Shown piece by piece: positions 1-7,291 of a DNA stretch of 29,781 nucleotides. A program made the translations under genes and the position numbers. The notes below the pieces were generated by a model. It was not told the origin of the DNA. It searched no databases and was given only the letters and a program-made list of their open reading frames with translations. This DNA comes from an uncultured Eubacteriales bacterium (GTDB lineage: Bacteria; Bacillota; Clostridia; Oscillospirales; Acutalibacteraceae): positions 1 to 29,781 of the forward strand of contig CAKTTT010000004.1 of the NCBI GenBank assembly GCA_934615635.1, in the 5' to 3' direction. Position 1 is the first letter of the stretch, and each line of letters opens with the position of its first letter.

Positions 1-375
1 CCCTTCCCCGGACCCGGGCTGGCGGTGCGCTGCCTGGGCGCCGTCACCGCGGACCGGCTGGCGATCCTGCGGGAGGCGGATGCCATTTTTCGGGAGGAAA
101 TCGTCAAGGCGGGCCTGGAACGGGATGTGAACCAGTATTTCGCCGTTCTCACCGATATGCGGTCGGTGGGGGTGATGGGAGACAGCCGCACCTATGATTA
201 TACCGTGGCGCTGCGGGCGGTTTCCACCACCGATTTTATGACCGCCGACTGGGCCCGGCTGCCCCTGGAGCTGCTGGCCGTCGTCTCCGGCCGGATCATC
301 AACGAGGTGCGGGGGGTCAACCGGATCGTATACGACATCACCAGCAAGCCCCCCGCCACGATAGAGTGGGAGTAA
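1..375 (+). CDS. guaA: GMP synthase (glutamine-hydrolysing), C-terminal 124 residues; 5' end outside the window
   Basis: This is the C-terminal dimerisation/XMP-binding part of GMP synthase, which aminates XMP to GMP in purine synthesis. The reading frame is open from base 1. Conserved family blocks are visible: PFPGPGLAVR at the start, the DAIFREE helix, SVGVMGDSRTYDY, ALRAV, MTADWARLP, RIINEVRGVNRIVYDITSKPP, and the terminal IEWE that ends nearly all GuaA proteins. The glutamine amidotransferase and ATP-pyrophosphatase domains lie upstream of the window. A terminator hairpin follows 23 bases after the stop. Codon use is GC-rich, in sharp contrast to the AT-rich genes immediately downstream. 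Confidence 0.96.
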   Translation, partial: PFPGPGLAVRCLGAVTADRLAILREADAIFREEIVKAGLERDVNQYFAVLTDMRSVGVMGDSRTYDYTVALRAVSTTDFMTADWARLPLELLAVVSGRIINEVRGVNRIVYDITSKPPATIEWE

Positions 376-397
376 TACCAAATTTATACATTTATTT

Positions 398-440
398 ACA
401 GTAGCAGACAGTGGTACTCATTGTCTGCTATTGTTTTTAT
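398..440 (+). terminator. Rho-independent terminator of guaA
   Basis: A 13-bp stem (398-410 with 422-434, one G:U pair) closes an 11-base loop and runs into a T-rich tail (TTGTTTTTATT). It lies directly after the guaA stop codon. Confidence 0.8.
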
Positions 441-490
441 TACCGTTATTATTTAGAGTGCATTTATTGTCCGCAGCAGAGCCACGGAAA

Positions 491-515
491 TTGTAAATCA
501 CGATATAATTTACAA
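491..515. repeat. 8-bp inverted repeat in AT-rich spacer
   Basis: TTGTAAAT at 491-498 is matched by ATTTACAA at 508-515 with a 9-base gap. It sits between the guaA terminator and the terminator of the divergent minus-strand operon. No function can be assigned. It could be an operator or a scar at the edge of the AT-rich insert. Confidence 0.4.
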
Positions 516-528
516 CTAAGAGAGAACA

Positions 529-559
529 GCGGCAGGGAGATTAAAAACCTCTCTGCCGC
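529..559 (-). terminator. Terminator hairpin after the minus-strand membrane-protein operon
   Basis: An 11-bp stem (529-539 with 549-559, one G:U) lies 9 bases beyond the stop of the 272-residue gene. The minus-strand tail (TGTTCTCTCTT) is only moderately U-rich. The plus-strand side has a better T run, so the hairpin may act in both directions. Confidence 0.6.
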
Positions 560-567
560 CATTTTTC

Positions 568-1386
568 TTATTTATTCTCTTTTTTTAGTCTTGCTTTCGC
601 TTCTTCAACGGTCTCACCGTCTTTTGTAAGATAGGCATCTACAAACTTATCTTCGATTTTAGTATAACCGCCCACAACACCTTGCTCGATTTTTTTGTAG
701 CCGTCTACAACACCTTTTTCAATTTTCTTATAACCACCTGTTACTGCTTCAGCGATCTTTTCGTTTGCTTTTACAATTTTTGATTTAGCCATATCCGTAT
801 ATTTTCCTCCAATCAGATTGATTCCGAGAAGTAGTACAACGATCCATACTGCTGTTCCCGTAAATATGTTTAGTAATAAGATTTCCGCCGCTTTCATACC
901 GGGAAAGGACACCAGCATTGATCTTTGCATTGTGTAAATGGAAACACACGCATCTGCCAAAGAAATATTGCGGAGTGTCTTTAACACCGGAGAAGCAGAA
1001 CGCTTTGTCTTTGCCATACCGATAATGGCAATAGTAATTTTAGTAAATGTGTATGTGGCAATGGTAATCATTACAATTTCGTGAAAGGCAGTACCCCTAT
1101 CCTTAACTGCGGACATTATATTCACGCCCACTATGCAGAAAGAAAGTACTACCAATAAAATTCCCGTAATGCGCCGTGCAAAAAGCTCGGTATCATATTT
1201 GCCATTTGCTTTTCGCCTTATCTGCAACACGGAATATCGGGTTACAGTCAGCACGGCATAATATGCACCTACCGTAATAAACCACCAAGAATGTGTAAGA
1301 AAACCTATAATACAGTTGCCAAGCGCATAAGCAACATTAAACGCAAGACTTGTATAAGGGCTTCTTACAAGGTCTAATGTTTTCAT
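568..1386 (-). CDS. Polytopic membrane protein with C-terminal GYKKIE repeats, function unknown
   Basis: A 272-residue protein of unknown function. About five to six hydrophobic segments cover roughly residues 10-210. They are followed by a basic cytoplasmic tail in which an 11-residue unit of the form GGYKKIEKGVV occurs three times in tandem (residues 217-249). The protein ends with a DAYLTKDGETVEEAKARL-type acidic/basic helix. That tail is a recurring module at the ends of otherwise unrelated clostridial small proteins (recalled from family knowledge, not searched). The ATG overlaps the TGA of the upstream 122-residue gene (ATGA), so the two are translationally coupled. Base composition is far more AT-rich than the guaA side, suggesting horizontal acquisition together with its neighbour and the divergent TetR regulator. 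Confidence 0.8.
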   Translation of the reverse strand: MKTLDLVRSPYTSLAFNVAYALGNCIIGFLTHSWWFITVGAYYAVLTVTRYSVLQIRRKANGKYDTELFARRITGILLVVLSFCIVGVNIMSAVKDRGTAFHEIVMITIATYTFTKITIAIIGMAKTKRSASPVLKTLRNISLADACVSIYTMQRSMLVSFPGMKAAEILLLNIFTGTAVWIVVLLLGINLIGGKYTDMAKSKIVKANEKIAEAVTGGYKKIEKGVVDGYKKIEQGVVGGYTKIEDKFVDAYLTKDGETVEEAKARLKKENK

Positions 1387-1751
1387 TTAATACCTTTAAT
1401 CATCGGAATGAGTGCAATCAGCATAATAATGCCAAGCAAACCAACGAGTGTACCCCAAATGATTTGCCGCCATACAAGGCACATACACATACCTACGCCA
1501 AGCACCAAAGCGGCAATAACAGCGTAAACAGTACGGAACAGATTTTTACCACTCATCTTCGGTAATTTCTTATTTTCCATCTTGCACCATATAAGTGCCG
1601 TGATAATGCTAAGCACGATACCGATAGCACCGAAAACCACTCCTTCTGTAAAGGAGTTCCATTCCGGCAGGAGAGCCATACACATACCCAGTGCGAAAAG
1701 CAAACCACTTACAGTTCCCATTATCAATGCAACAAAACTACTCTTTTTCAT
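1383..1751 (-). CDS. Small four-helix membrane protein, function unknown
   Basis: A 122-residue protein of unknown function, starting MKKSSFVALIMGTVSG. The start at 1751 is chosen because a strong GGGAGGAG site lies just upstream. A longer in-frame extension up to 1829 would run through the promoter and lacks such a site. Four hydrophobic segments are visible (about residues 5-28, 35-54, 70-92 and 96-118), with short charged loops. Methionine and cysteine cluster in repeated LGMCM motifs in helices 1 and 3, hinting at an internal duplication or a metal/thiol role; this is only inference. It is the first gene of a two-gene operon controlled by the divergent TetR-type regulator. Confidence 0.8.
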   Translation of the reverse strand: MKKSSFVALIMGTVSGLLFALGMCMALLPEWNSFTEGVVFGAIGIVLSIITALIWCKMENKKLPKMSGKNLFRTVYAVIAALVLGVGMCMCLVWRQIIWGTLVGLLGIIMLIALIPMIKGIK

Positions 1752-1780
1752 TTTGAAATCTCCTCCCATTAAACCAACAC

Positions 1781-1809
1781 TTGTGTTTTTATTGCATTTA
1801 TAGTATAAT
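1781..1809 (+). promoter_or_regulatory. Promoter of the TetR-type regulator
   Basis: TTGTGT (1781-1786), a 17-base spacer and a perfect TATAAT (1804-1809). The coding start at 1873 follows after about 57 bases of leader. The -35 box overlaps the left operator half. Confidence 0.75.
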
Positions 1810-1829
1810 ATTTCTTCAAAATAAAACAA
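1802..1829 (-). promoter_or_regulatory. Promoter of the membrane-protein operon, overlapping the divergent promoter
   Basis: Read on the minus strand: TTGTTT (1829-1824), a 16-base spacer and TATACT (1807-1802). The -10 boxes of the two divergent promoters physically overlap, so the two polymerases should exclude each other. Confidence 0.6.
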
Positions 1830-1872
1830 TCAACAATCAAGCGACAAGTGTTGGAATAATGGAGAAAAGCTT

Positions 1873-2391
1873 ATGAACGTAAAGAACAATAAGCGGCGCA
1901 GAAAGTCGCAGGAAAAAATCGAAAAGGCATTTATAGAATTACTGCAAACTTGTGAAATTGAAGATATAACAGTTTCGGATCTTATTAAGATAACCGAACT
2001 AAATCGCAGTACCTTTTATGCGAATTACATCGACATATTTGACCTTGCCGATAAGACAAGAGAAAAACTTGAAAACGAGTTCAGCAATCTGTTTGCCGAC
2101 TATGATTATTTAAACGAGCGTACCGGTGCCGAAAAAATGTTTGCGCATATCAAGGATAATCAGATTTTTTATAAAACCTACTTTAAGTTGTGTTATGACG
2201 ATAAGCATCTCGTATCAATATACGATACCAAACGAGCCGAAAAGGAACATATTGAAACTAACATTAAATACCACATTGAATTTTTCAGAAACGGTCTGAA
2301 TGCTATTATAAAGCTTTGGCTTGCAGGTGGATGTCAAGAGTCCCCAAAAGAAATGGCTGAGGTGCTGAAAGCAGAATATCGAGGTAGATAA
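1873..2391 (+). CDS. TetR/AcrR-family transcriptional regulator
   Basis: A 172-residue DNA-binding repressor-type protein. The N-terminal helix-turn-helix covers about residues 10-58: the RRRKSQEKIEKAFIELL helix, then ITVSDLIKITELNRSTFYANY, where the recognition helix carries the family-typical RSTFYANY-like ending. The remaining 115 residues form an all-helical, ligand-binding/dimerisation C-domain rich in aromatic residues. An AT-rich leader and GGAGAAAA precede the ATG. It is divergent from the two membrane-protein genes and flanked by the mirrored operators, so it probably represses both itself and them. The effector is unknown. Its AT-rich codons match those of the membrane genes and differ from the rest of the window. 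Confidence 0.88.
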   Translation: MNVKNNKRRRKSQEKIEKAFIELLQTCEIEDITVSDLIKITELNRSTFYANYIDIFDLADKTREKLENEFSNLFADYDYLNERTGAEKMFAHIKDNQIFYKTYFKLCYDDKHLVSIYDTKRAEKEHIETNIKYHIEFFRNGLNAIIKLWLAGGCQESPKEMAEVLKAEYRGR

Positions 2392-2437
2392 CGATGAGTT
2401 TTTGTAAATCTCTTGAAATTTGAAAACTGATTTATTA

Positions 2438-2451
2438 TAACATTAATGTTA
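2438..2451. repeat. 14-bp perfect palindrome
   Basis: TAACATTAATGTTA lies about 47 bases downstream of the regulator gene. Just beyond it the heptamer TGGCAAC occurs twice as a direct repeat (2455-2461 and 2466-2472). The cluster sits near the right edge of the AT-rich segment, where a recombination site could be expected, but no integrase gene is present. Confidence 0.4.
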
Positions 2452-2536
2452 GCGTGGCAACACTATGGCAACAAAAAATCTGATAGTCCATACTTTATGG
2501 ATAATACAGATGTAAGAGATACCACGAGCTAAACCG

Positions 2537-2566
2537 CCTATACAAAATTGTTTAGGTTGTCTTTTT
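2537..2566 (+). terminator. Possible terminator downstream of the TetR-type gene
   Basis: A 9-bp arm (2537-2545) pairs with 2548-2556 apart from one mismatch, over a very short loop. The run CTTTTT follows at 2561-2566. It is weak and lies about 150 bases after the stop. Confidence 0.4.
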
Positions 2567-2599
2567 CGGGAGCGAGTGGGAATAATCATGGGGGACAAA

Positions 2600-3043
2600 A
2601 TGAAAAGCGTTCTTTCTGTCATGGGCGGCATCCTTTTACTTTTCCTTATCTCTTCAGCCGGCTGCAGCCAAAGGAGCCCGCTCTCCCTGGAAAACCATTC
2701 CTGGACCTTTGCCACCCTGCAAAGCGAGGAGGACGGCTCGATCATCGCCTGCTCCGACGACAAGAAGCCTATATACGGCGACGCCAAGGTGATGGATCTG
2801 GCCTGTCAGGCGGAGGACGGTGTGCTGACCTTGGCGAATACCGGCACCCAAGAGAAATGGGAGCTGTCCTACCGCGTCAATATCCACAAGCCTGAGGCGG
2901 TTATTTACGATCTTTCCTCTGCGGATCAATCCGGCCATGCCACGGTGGGTGTGACCTCCTATCTGAGCGGCGATGCCGACTATACCCTGATTCTATCCAT
3001 CGACGGCTATACGCTTTACTTCGTTGAATCCGAAGACGAATAA
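2600..3043 (+). CDS. Small exported lipoprotein, function unknown
   Basis: A 147-residue protein of unknown function. The start MKSVLSVMGG at 2600 is preferred over the upstream GTG at 2576, because a GGGGG site lies 5 bases before it and a clean signal sequence begins there. Residues 1-21 form a hydrophobic signal ending in SAGC, with Cys22 as the probable lipidation site. The -3 position is Ser rather than the usual Leu, so the lipobox is imperfect. The mature part (ENHSWTFATLQSEEDG onward) is rich in beta-type strands and acidic residues and ends in FVESEDE. It has no recognisable catalytic motif. Codon use is GC-rich, so it belongs to the host backbone rather than to the AT-rich cassette on its left. 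Confidence 0.75.
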   Translation: MKSVLSVMGGILLLFLISSAGCSQRSPLSLENHSWTFATLQSEEDGSIIACSDDKKPIYGDAKVMDLACQAEDGVLTLANTGTQEKWELSYRVNIHKPEAVIYDLSSADQSGHATVGVTSYLSGDADYTLILSIDGYTLYFVESEDE

Positions 3044-3590
3044 TCGCTAGTGGGTATACCCGCGGGCGGGCGGTCCCAACCTCACGGTGACGCTTCCGCC
3101 CACGATTGTGGCCTTGTTTTCAAGCAAAGCCGCGGAAATAAACGCCGTTATGGGCTTCCTAACAGCAGAGCGTCCCGCAGACAAAGCGGCCGGAACCGGC
3201 AAATCCCCTCCGCTCCCACCAAATCGTCCCCATCGGCCGCAAACGCCGGCCGAAAAAGTCCCTGTCATTGGCCGATGCGGTTTTTGCGGCCCGGGCAGAA
3301 AAACGGCGGGGGCTTCCCTATAGCCGATTCCCCCCGCCGTCGCCGCCGGTCCCGTTGAAATCCTTTCCCCCGGGTTTCCCGAGCAGGGGAATGCCGGCGA
3401 TGGCCATTCACTACAATAGCCGCCCCCCTTCCGCCCGAGACGGGAAGGCATGGGACATCGGCCCGGCATCCCCGCATCCCGGCCCCCGCTTGCAGAGGCG
3501 GCGGCGGACACGGCGCTTTTTAAAACGAAGCCGGCCTCCACGGGCAGCCGGGGGACTTTTCAAGCATCGTCCAAATATAGATGAACATAA
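3044..3590. other. 547-bp intergenic stretch without a convincing gene
   Basis: Open frames here are composition-driven (proline/arginine/glycine-rich) with no start signals or family motifs. The only structured element is a minus-strand terminator-like hairpin at 3298-3340. The stretch separates the lipoprotein gene from the convergent end of the CinA fusion operon. Confidence 0.6.
3298..3340 (-). terminator. Minus-strand terminator without an adjacent gene
   Basis: A perfect 10-bp stem (3303-3312 with 3331-3340) is followed on the minus strand by a U-rich tail (TTTTTCTG). It lies 300 bases past the stop of the CinA fusion and could be a back-up terminator or the end of an unannotated transcript. 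Confidence 0.6.
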
Positions 3591-3620
3591 AACGCCGCGG
3601 ACCGGCCGGTCCGCGGCGTT
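3591..3620 (-). terminator. 30-bp perfect palindrome, probable terminator of the CinA fusion operon
   Basis: Bases 3591-3605 are the exact reverse complement of 3606-3620, centred on CCGG. On the minus strand it lies 19 bases beyond the stop codon, and the arm ends in GCGGCGTTTT, giving a short U run. It can act on both strands. Confidence 0.65.
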
Positions 3621-3639
3621 TGTCCTGCCGGTGCGCCCG

Positions 3640-6600
3640 TTAATCCCACACGGGCTTCACCAGCTTGTATTTGGAGGAGGGTTTAAGCGAATAGTAGTGG
3701 GTGAGAATCTGGGCGTAGCTCCAGCCTTCTTCCAAAGCGAACCCCACCGCGCCGTACTGGCTCATCCCCAAGCCGTGGCCATGGCCGTACACCTCCAGGG
3801 TAATGATATCGGTGGCCGGGTCGTAATCCCGGATCTGGAAGCTGTGGGAGCGCATTTCAATGCCCAGATTATTGCAGGCGTCGCGAACTGCCTTGCCCTT
3901 CACCGCCCGGCCGTTGTAGACGGCGTTGATCTCCTGGACATACCGCCCCTCTCCCCCGTTCCATTTGGTGGGATACATGGGGGAGCCGAAATTGCCGGTC
4001 CCGGTAAAGGTCACGGGATACTTCAGATCCTTTTCCAACTGTTCCTTGAGATCGGCAAACTTCACCTGGGTGATGGAAATCAGGTGGTCGTTGCCGCCGG
4101 AGTATTGGATCAGATTCTCCTCCGTCTCATAGGGGCTCGCCACGCTTTGCAGGAAGGGCAGCGCGGCTGTGTAAACATATTGGCTGGAGGCGGTGACGCC
4201 GCAGCTCATGGCGCTGTACATGCTGTTGATGGGCATACTCTTGACCTGGTTCTCTCTGGTGTAGGAGGTATCCAGTATCTTGACCCCCAGCACCTCCCCC
4301 ACCGCATCGTAAATCTTCTTGCCGTAGCCGGTGGTTTTATCGAAGGCTTTCAGCGCCAGGGTATAGGGAGCGTTGCGGGAAACACAGTAGTTGAGGATAT
4401 ATGTATAGGAAGCGACCGCCTGCGCCTTGATGGCCTCGGTGTTGTTCCCGTCCTCACCGAAAAAGGTGGCCCGGTTCATCTCGTAGTTGACCACCCGGGC
4501 CAGCGCGTCCTGAAGCCCTTCCCTGTCCAGATTTTCATAGGTCGTTTGGGTTCTGGAATCGTAAAGCCTGAAATTCTGCAGGAACAGGGCCTCGGAGAAC
4601 CGCCCCTCCTCCAGCACCGCGTCGGGCTCGTCCGGCACCGGGGAGGGGGTGGGGACGGTGGGATCCGTCCCTCCGGGCTTGCTGGTGTCGGTGGCAGGGG
4701 GGGATGTGGGCGGTTTGGTGGGAGGCGCCGTCGTTGTGGTGGTGGTGGTCGTAGTAGTCGTGGTCGTGGTGGAGGTGGTGGCGCTCTCGGTGGTGGAGGT
4801 GGTCGGCTTTGGCGCGGAGGAAGAGGTGGACTCCGCCGCAGAAGAGGAGGCCGCGGAGGAAGCGGCAGAGGAAGCCCCTGTGGAAACGCTCTCCGAGCTG
4901 GTGAGAGTGGAACCCGCCTGTGAGCTGACGCCCTCCGACGGCCGGGTGGTGTCTCCCGGCAGGGTGGGCGCCGCCACCGTGGTGGTGGCGTGGGTGCGTC
5001 CGGCGGACGTGCTGGGACGGGTTTGATCCATCCACTCCTGGGGCATCAGCACCCGGTCGTTGACCGCCGCGCCGCTGTAATCCACCTCGTCCGACTCCCC
5101 GCTGCGCACCATGCGGGCCGCCACCACGATCCGCGCGCCCCCGAAGCCCGCCGCCCGGCTGGCATCGGTGGTCAGTAGCAGCAGGGAATCCCCGTCGTAC
5201 AGATCCACCTGCTCCTCCGGGACGGTAAACAGGGATCGCTTCTGCAGCTCGTACCCGAATTCCAGGAAATCCACCTCATCCTCGAAATCGGTGCGGGTGA
5301 AATCAAACTGATTCAAGGCCGCGTCGCCCACATACAGCACCGCGAAAATTTTCCACTTGGCGTTGCGGTAAATGGTATTCATTTCCACGACGGGATGAGC
5401 CTGGAGATAAGCCAAATTTCTGTATTCCTCCAAATCGGAGAACATCTGGCCATTCCCCGTGTTGTTCCCATAAATTACCAGAGAACGGTTGACCGACTGG
5501 GAAGTGAAGAAGGCGTTGTGCTCGTCAAAATAGGGCACGCCGTATAGGGAGTACTGCTTATCAAAGTTGTGCGTGGCGTAATCCGTCACCTGATTCAGGG
5601 ACTGCACCACCGGATAGTCGATGCTGGTGCCGTCGATCCTGACCCAGCCCCGCACATCGCTGTTACGGCTGTATAGAGTGGAGAACTGGGTCAGCATCCC
5701 TTCGGGAGCCCCCTCCGGCAGGCTGGAGCCGCTGCTGTTCCAATATTCGTTCCGAATGTCGAGATAGGCGTTTTCATTAAAAGAAGGCTCCAGCCAGAAG
5801 GTATAAGCGGCCAGCACCCCCGCAGTGAGCAGCAACGCGATTGCCACCAGCACGCCGCATTTGCGGAATATCTCCGCCTTTCCGTCCCCCTTCCAGGGCA
5901 GCACGGCGGCCAGCCGGGGCCGGGTGCGCTTCGCCCGGGGCGTTTCGGGAATTTGAATCGCCGCAGGGGGAGCCTGCTCCTCCAGCAGCTCGCCTCCCGC
6001 CATCACGGCGGGCATGGCTTCCAGATACCGGCGGACCAGATCCAGCGCGGTGGCGGTGGCGATGGCGCGGACATAGTCCCGGTCAGCGCCGCCCTGGGCG
6101 GCCGTGATCTTCTTGACCCACACCCGCTTTTCATCCGCCAGGGCGATGAACACGGTCCCCACCGGCTGGCCCTCGCCCGATTCGGGTCCCGCCTCGCCGG
6201 TGATCGCCACGCCCAGGGCCGCCCTTCCCGCTTTCCTGGCGCCCACGGCCATGGATCCCGCCACCTGGGGGCTGACCGCGCCAAACTCCTCCAGTTGTTC
6301 CCGCGGCACCCCCAGCACATCCTGCTTGATCTCCCAGGAATAGGCGGCGACGCCGTATTCAAACACCGAGGAGGCGCCGGGCACCTCCGTCAGCCGGCTG
6401 GACAGCATCCCCGCGGTACAGGATTCCGCCGTGGCGATTTTCAGTCCCTTCTCCCGCAGCAGGGATACCACCGTTTTCTGCAGGCTGCCCGCATCCACGC
6501 CGTATACATTGATGCCCAGCCGCCGCCGGATTTCCTCCACCACGGGGGCGCACAGCTTTTCCGCCGCCGCCATGTCCGCGGCCCGGGCGGTGATGCGAAT

Positions 6601-7248
6601 GGTCACCTCGCCGTCCTTGACATACGGCGCCACGCTGGGATTGGCCTCGGACATCAGATCCGCCAGCCGCTCCGCCACCGCGGATTCCGCGATGCCGAAC
6701 ACCCCCACCGTGCGGGAAAAAATGGTGCCTCCGGCGAACTTGGACAGATAGGGGCCCACATAATCGTTGAACATGGGGATCAGCTCCCGTGGGGGACCCG
6801 GCAGCATGATGATGGCCTGCCCGTACCGCTCCACGGCGCAGCCGGGGGCGGTGCCGTGATCGTTGGGGAACACCACGCAGCCCTTGGGCAGCATGGCCTG
6901 CTTCTTATTGTTCTCCGTCATCTCCCGGCCGGTGCTTTGAAAATATTCCTGGATCCGCCGCCAGCTTTCCTCATGAAGTTCCAGCGGCAGGCTGAGCGCA
7001 TCCGCGACCGTCTCCCTGGTCACATCGTCCGGCGTGGGGCCCAGGCCGCCGGTAAGGACGATCAGGTCGCTGCGCCCCATGGCGAGGGAGAGCAGCTCCC
7101 CCAGGCGGGCGACATTGTCCCCCACCGTGGACTGATAATGAAGCTGGATCCCATAAACGGCCAGTTCCTGAGACAGAAAACGGCTGTTTTCATTGAGGAT
7201 ATCCCCCAACAGCAGCTCTGTTCCGACGGTGATGATTTCAGCGTTCAT
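3640..7248 (-). CDS. CinA fused to a catalytically degenerate sortase-B domain and a SpoIID domain
   Basis: A single 1202-residue frame. Residues 1-165 are the CinA N-domain (GTELLLGDILN, TGGLGPTPDDVTRE). Residues 175-250 are the CinA middle domain. Residues 255-412 are the PncC-type nicotinamide-nucleotide amidase domain (AESCTAG with Ser276; ITGEAGP; PVGTVFIAL). Residues 464-486 are one transmembrane helix. Residues 490-740 form a class B sortase fold in which the catalytic positions are replaced: YGHNM has become YGNNT (Asn595) and the STC motif has become TTD (Asp695), while Arg706 is kept. A Ser/Thr/Pro linker (744-875) contains 14 consecutive Thr. Residues 880-1200 are a SpoIID/LytB domain with VVNYEM (Glu923), EAIKAQAVASYTY and GHGHGLGMSQYGA. 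Normal CinA is about 410 residues. It is last in the operon, 43 bases after thiI, with AAGGGGT before the ATG. CinA would be cytoplasmic; the other two domains would be extracytoplasmic. Internal initiation near Met412/Met416 cannot be excluded. Confidence 0.92.
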   Translation of the reverse strand: MNAEIITVGTELLLGDILNENSRFLSQELAVYGIQLHYQSTVGDNVARLGELLSLAMGRSDLIVLTGGLGPTPDDVTRETVADALSLPLELHEESWRRIQEYFQSTGREMTENNKKQAMLPKGCVVFPNDHGTAPGCAVERYGQAIIMLPGPPRELIPMFNDYVGPYLSKFAGGTIFSRTVGVFGIAESAVAERLADLMSEANPSVAPYVKDGEVTIRITARAADMAAAEKLCAPVVEEIRRRLGINVYGVDAGSLQKTVVSLLREKGLKIATAESCTAGMLSSRLTEVPGASSVFEYGVAAYSWEIKQDVLGVPREQLEEFGAVSPQVAGSMAVGARKAGRAALGVAITGEAGPESGEGQPVGTVFIALADEKRVWVKKITAAQGGADRDYVRAIATATALDLVRRYLEAMPAVMAGGELLEEQAPPAAIQIPETPRAKRTRPRLAAVLPWKGDGKAEIFRKCGVLVAIALLLTAGVLAAYTFWLEPSFNENAYLDIRNEYWNSSGSSLPEGAPEGMLTQFSTLYSRNSDVRGWVRIDGTSIDYPVVQSLNQVTDYATHNFDKQYSLYGVPYFDEHNAFFTSQSVNRSLVIYGNNTGNGQMFSDLEEYRNLAYLQAHPVVEMNTIYRNAKWKIFAVLYVGDAALNQFDFTRTDFEDEVDFLEFGYELQKRSLFTVPEEQVDLYDGDSLLLLTTDASRAAGFGGARIVVAARMVRSGESDEVDYSGAAVNDRVLMPQEWMDQTRPSTSAGRTHATTTVAAPTLPGDTTRPSEGVSSQAGSTLTSSESVSTGASSAASSAASSSAAESTSSSAPKPTTSTTESATTSTTTTTTTTTTTTTTAPPTKPPTSPPATDTSKPGGTDPTVPTPSPVPDEPDAVLEEGRFSEALFLQNFRLYDSRTQTTYENLDREGLQDALARVVNYEMNRATFFGEDGNNTEAIKAQAVASYTYILNYCVSRNAPYTLALKAFDKTTGYGKKIYDAVGEVLGVKILDTSYTRENQVKSMPINSMYSAMSCGVTASSQYVYTAALPFLQSVASPYETEENLIQYSGGNDHLISITQVKFADLKEQLEKDLKYPVTFTGTGNFGSPMYPTKWNGGEGRYVQEINAVYNGRAVKGKAVRDACNNLGIEMRSHSFQIRDYDPATDIITLEVYGHGHGLGMSQYGAVGFALEEGWSYAQILTHYYSLKPSSKYKLVKPVWD

Positions 7249-7291
7249 AATTACCCCTTACAAGCGTTAATGAAAATGCGTCTGTCGGCGG

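Larger units (their letters stand above)
1774..1854. promoter_or_regulatory. Mirrored pair of 11-bp operator sites between divergent genes
   Basis: CCAACACTTGT at 1774-1784 and its exact reverse complement ACAAGTGTTGG at 1844-1854 bracket the two divergent promoters. The left copy overlaps the -35 box of the regulator gene and lies just downstream of the minus-strand start point. The right copy lies upstream of the minus-strand -35 box and downstream of the regulator start point. This is the geometry expected of an autoregulating TetR-family repressor that also controls the membrane-protein operon. Confidence 0.7.

Noticed and set aside
2439..2570. Attachment site of an integrative element
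   Set aside because: A palindrome and short direct repeats are present, but there is no integrase, no matching repeat at the left edge of the AT-rich segment, and no tRNA target.
3047..3541. 164-codon minus-strand frame between lipoprotein and CinA fusion
   Set aside because: Pro/Gly/Ala/Arg-rich, with no ribosome site or motif, and interrupted by a terminator hairpin.
3268..4923. 551-codon plus-strand open frame opposite the CinA fusion
   Set aside because: It is antisense to the well-supported fusion gene, low in complexity (Gly/Arg-rich end), and without a ribosome site or family motif. It is a shadow of high GC at third positions.
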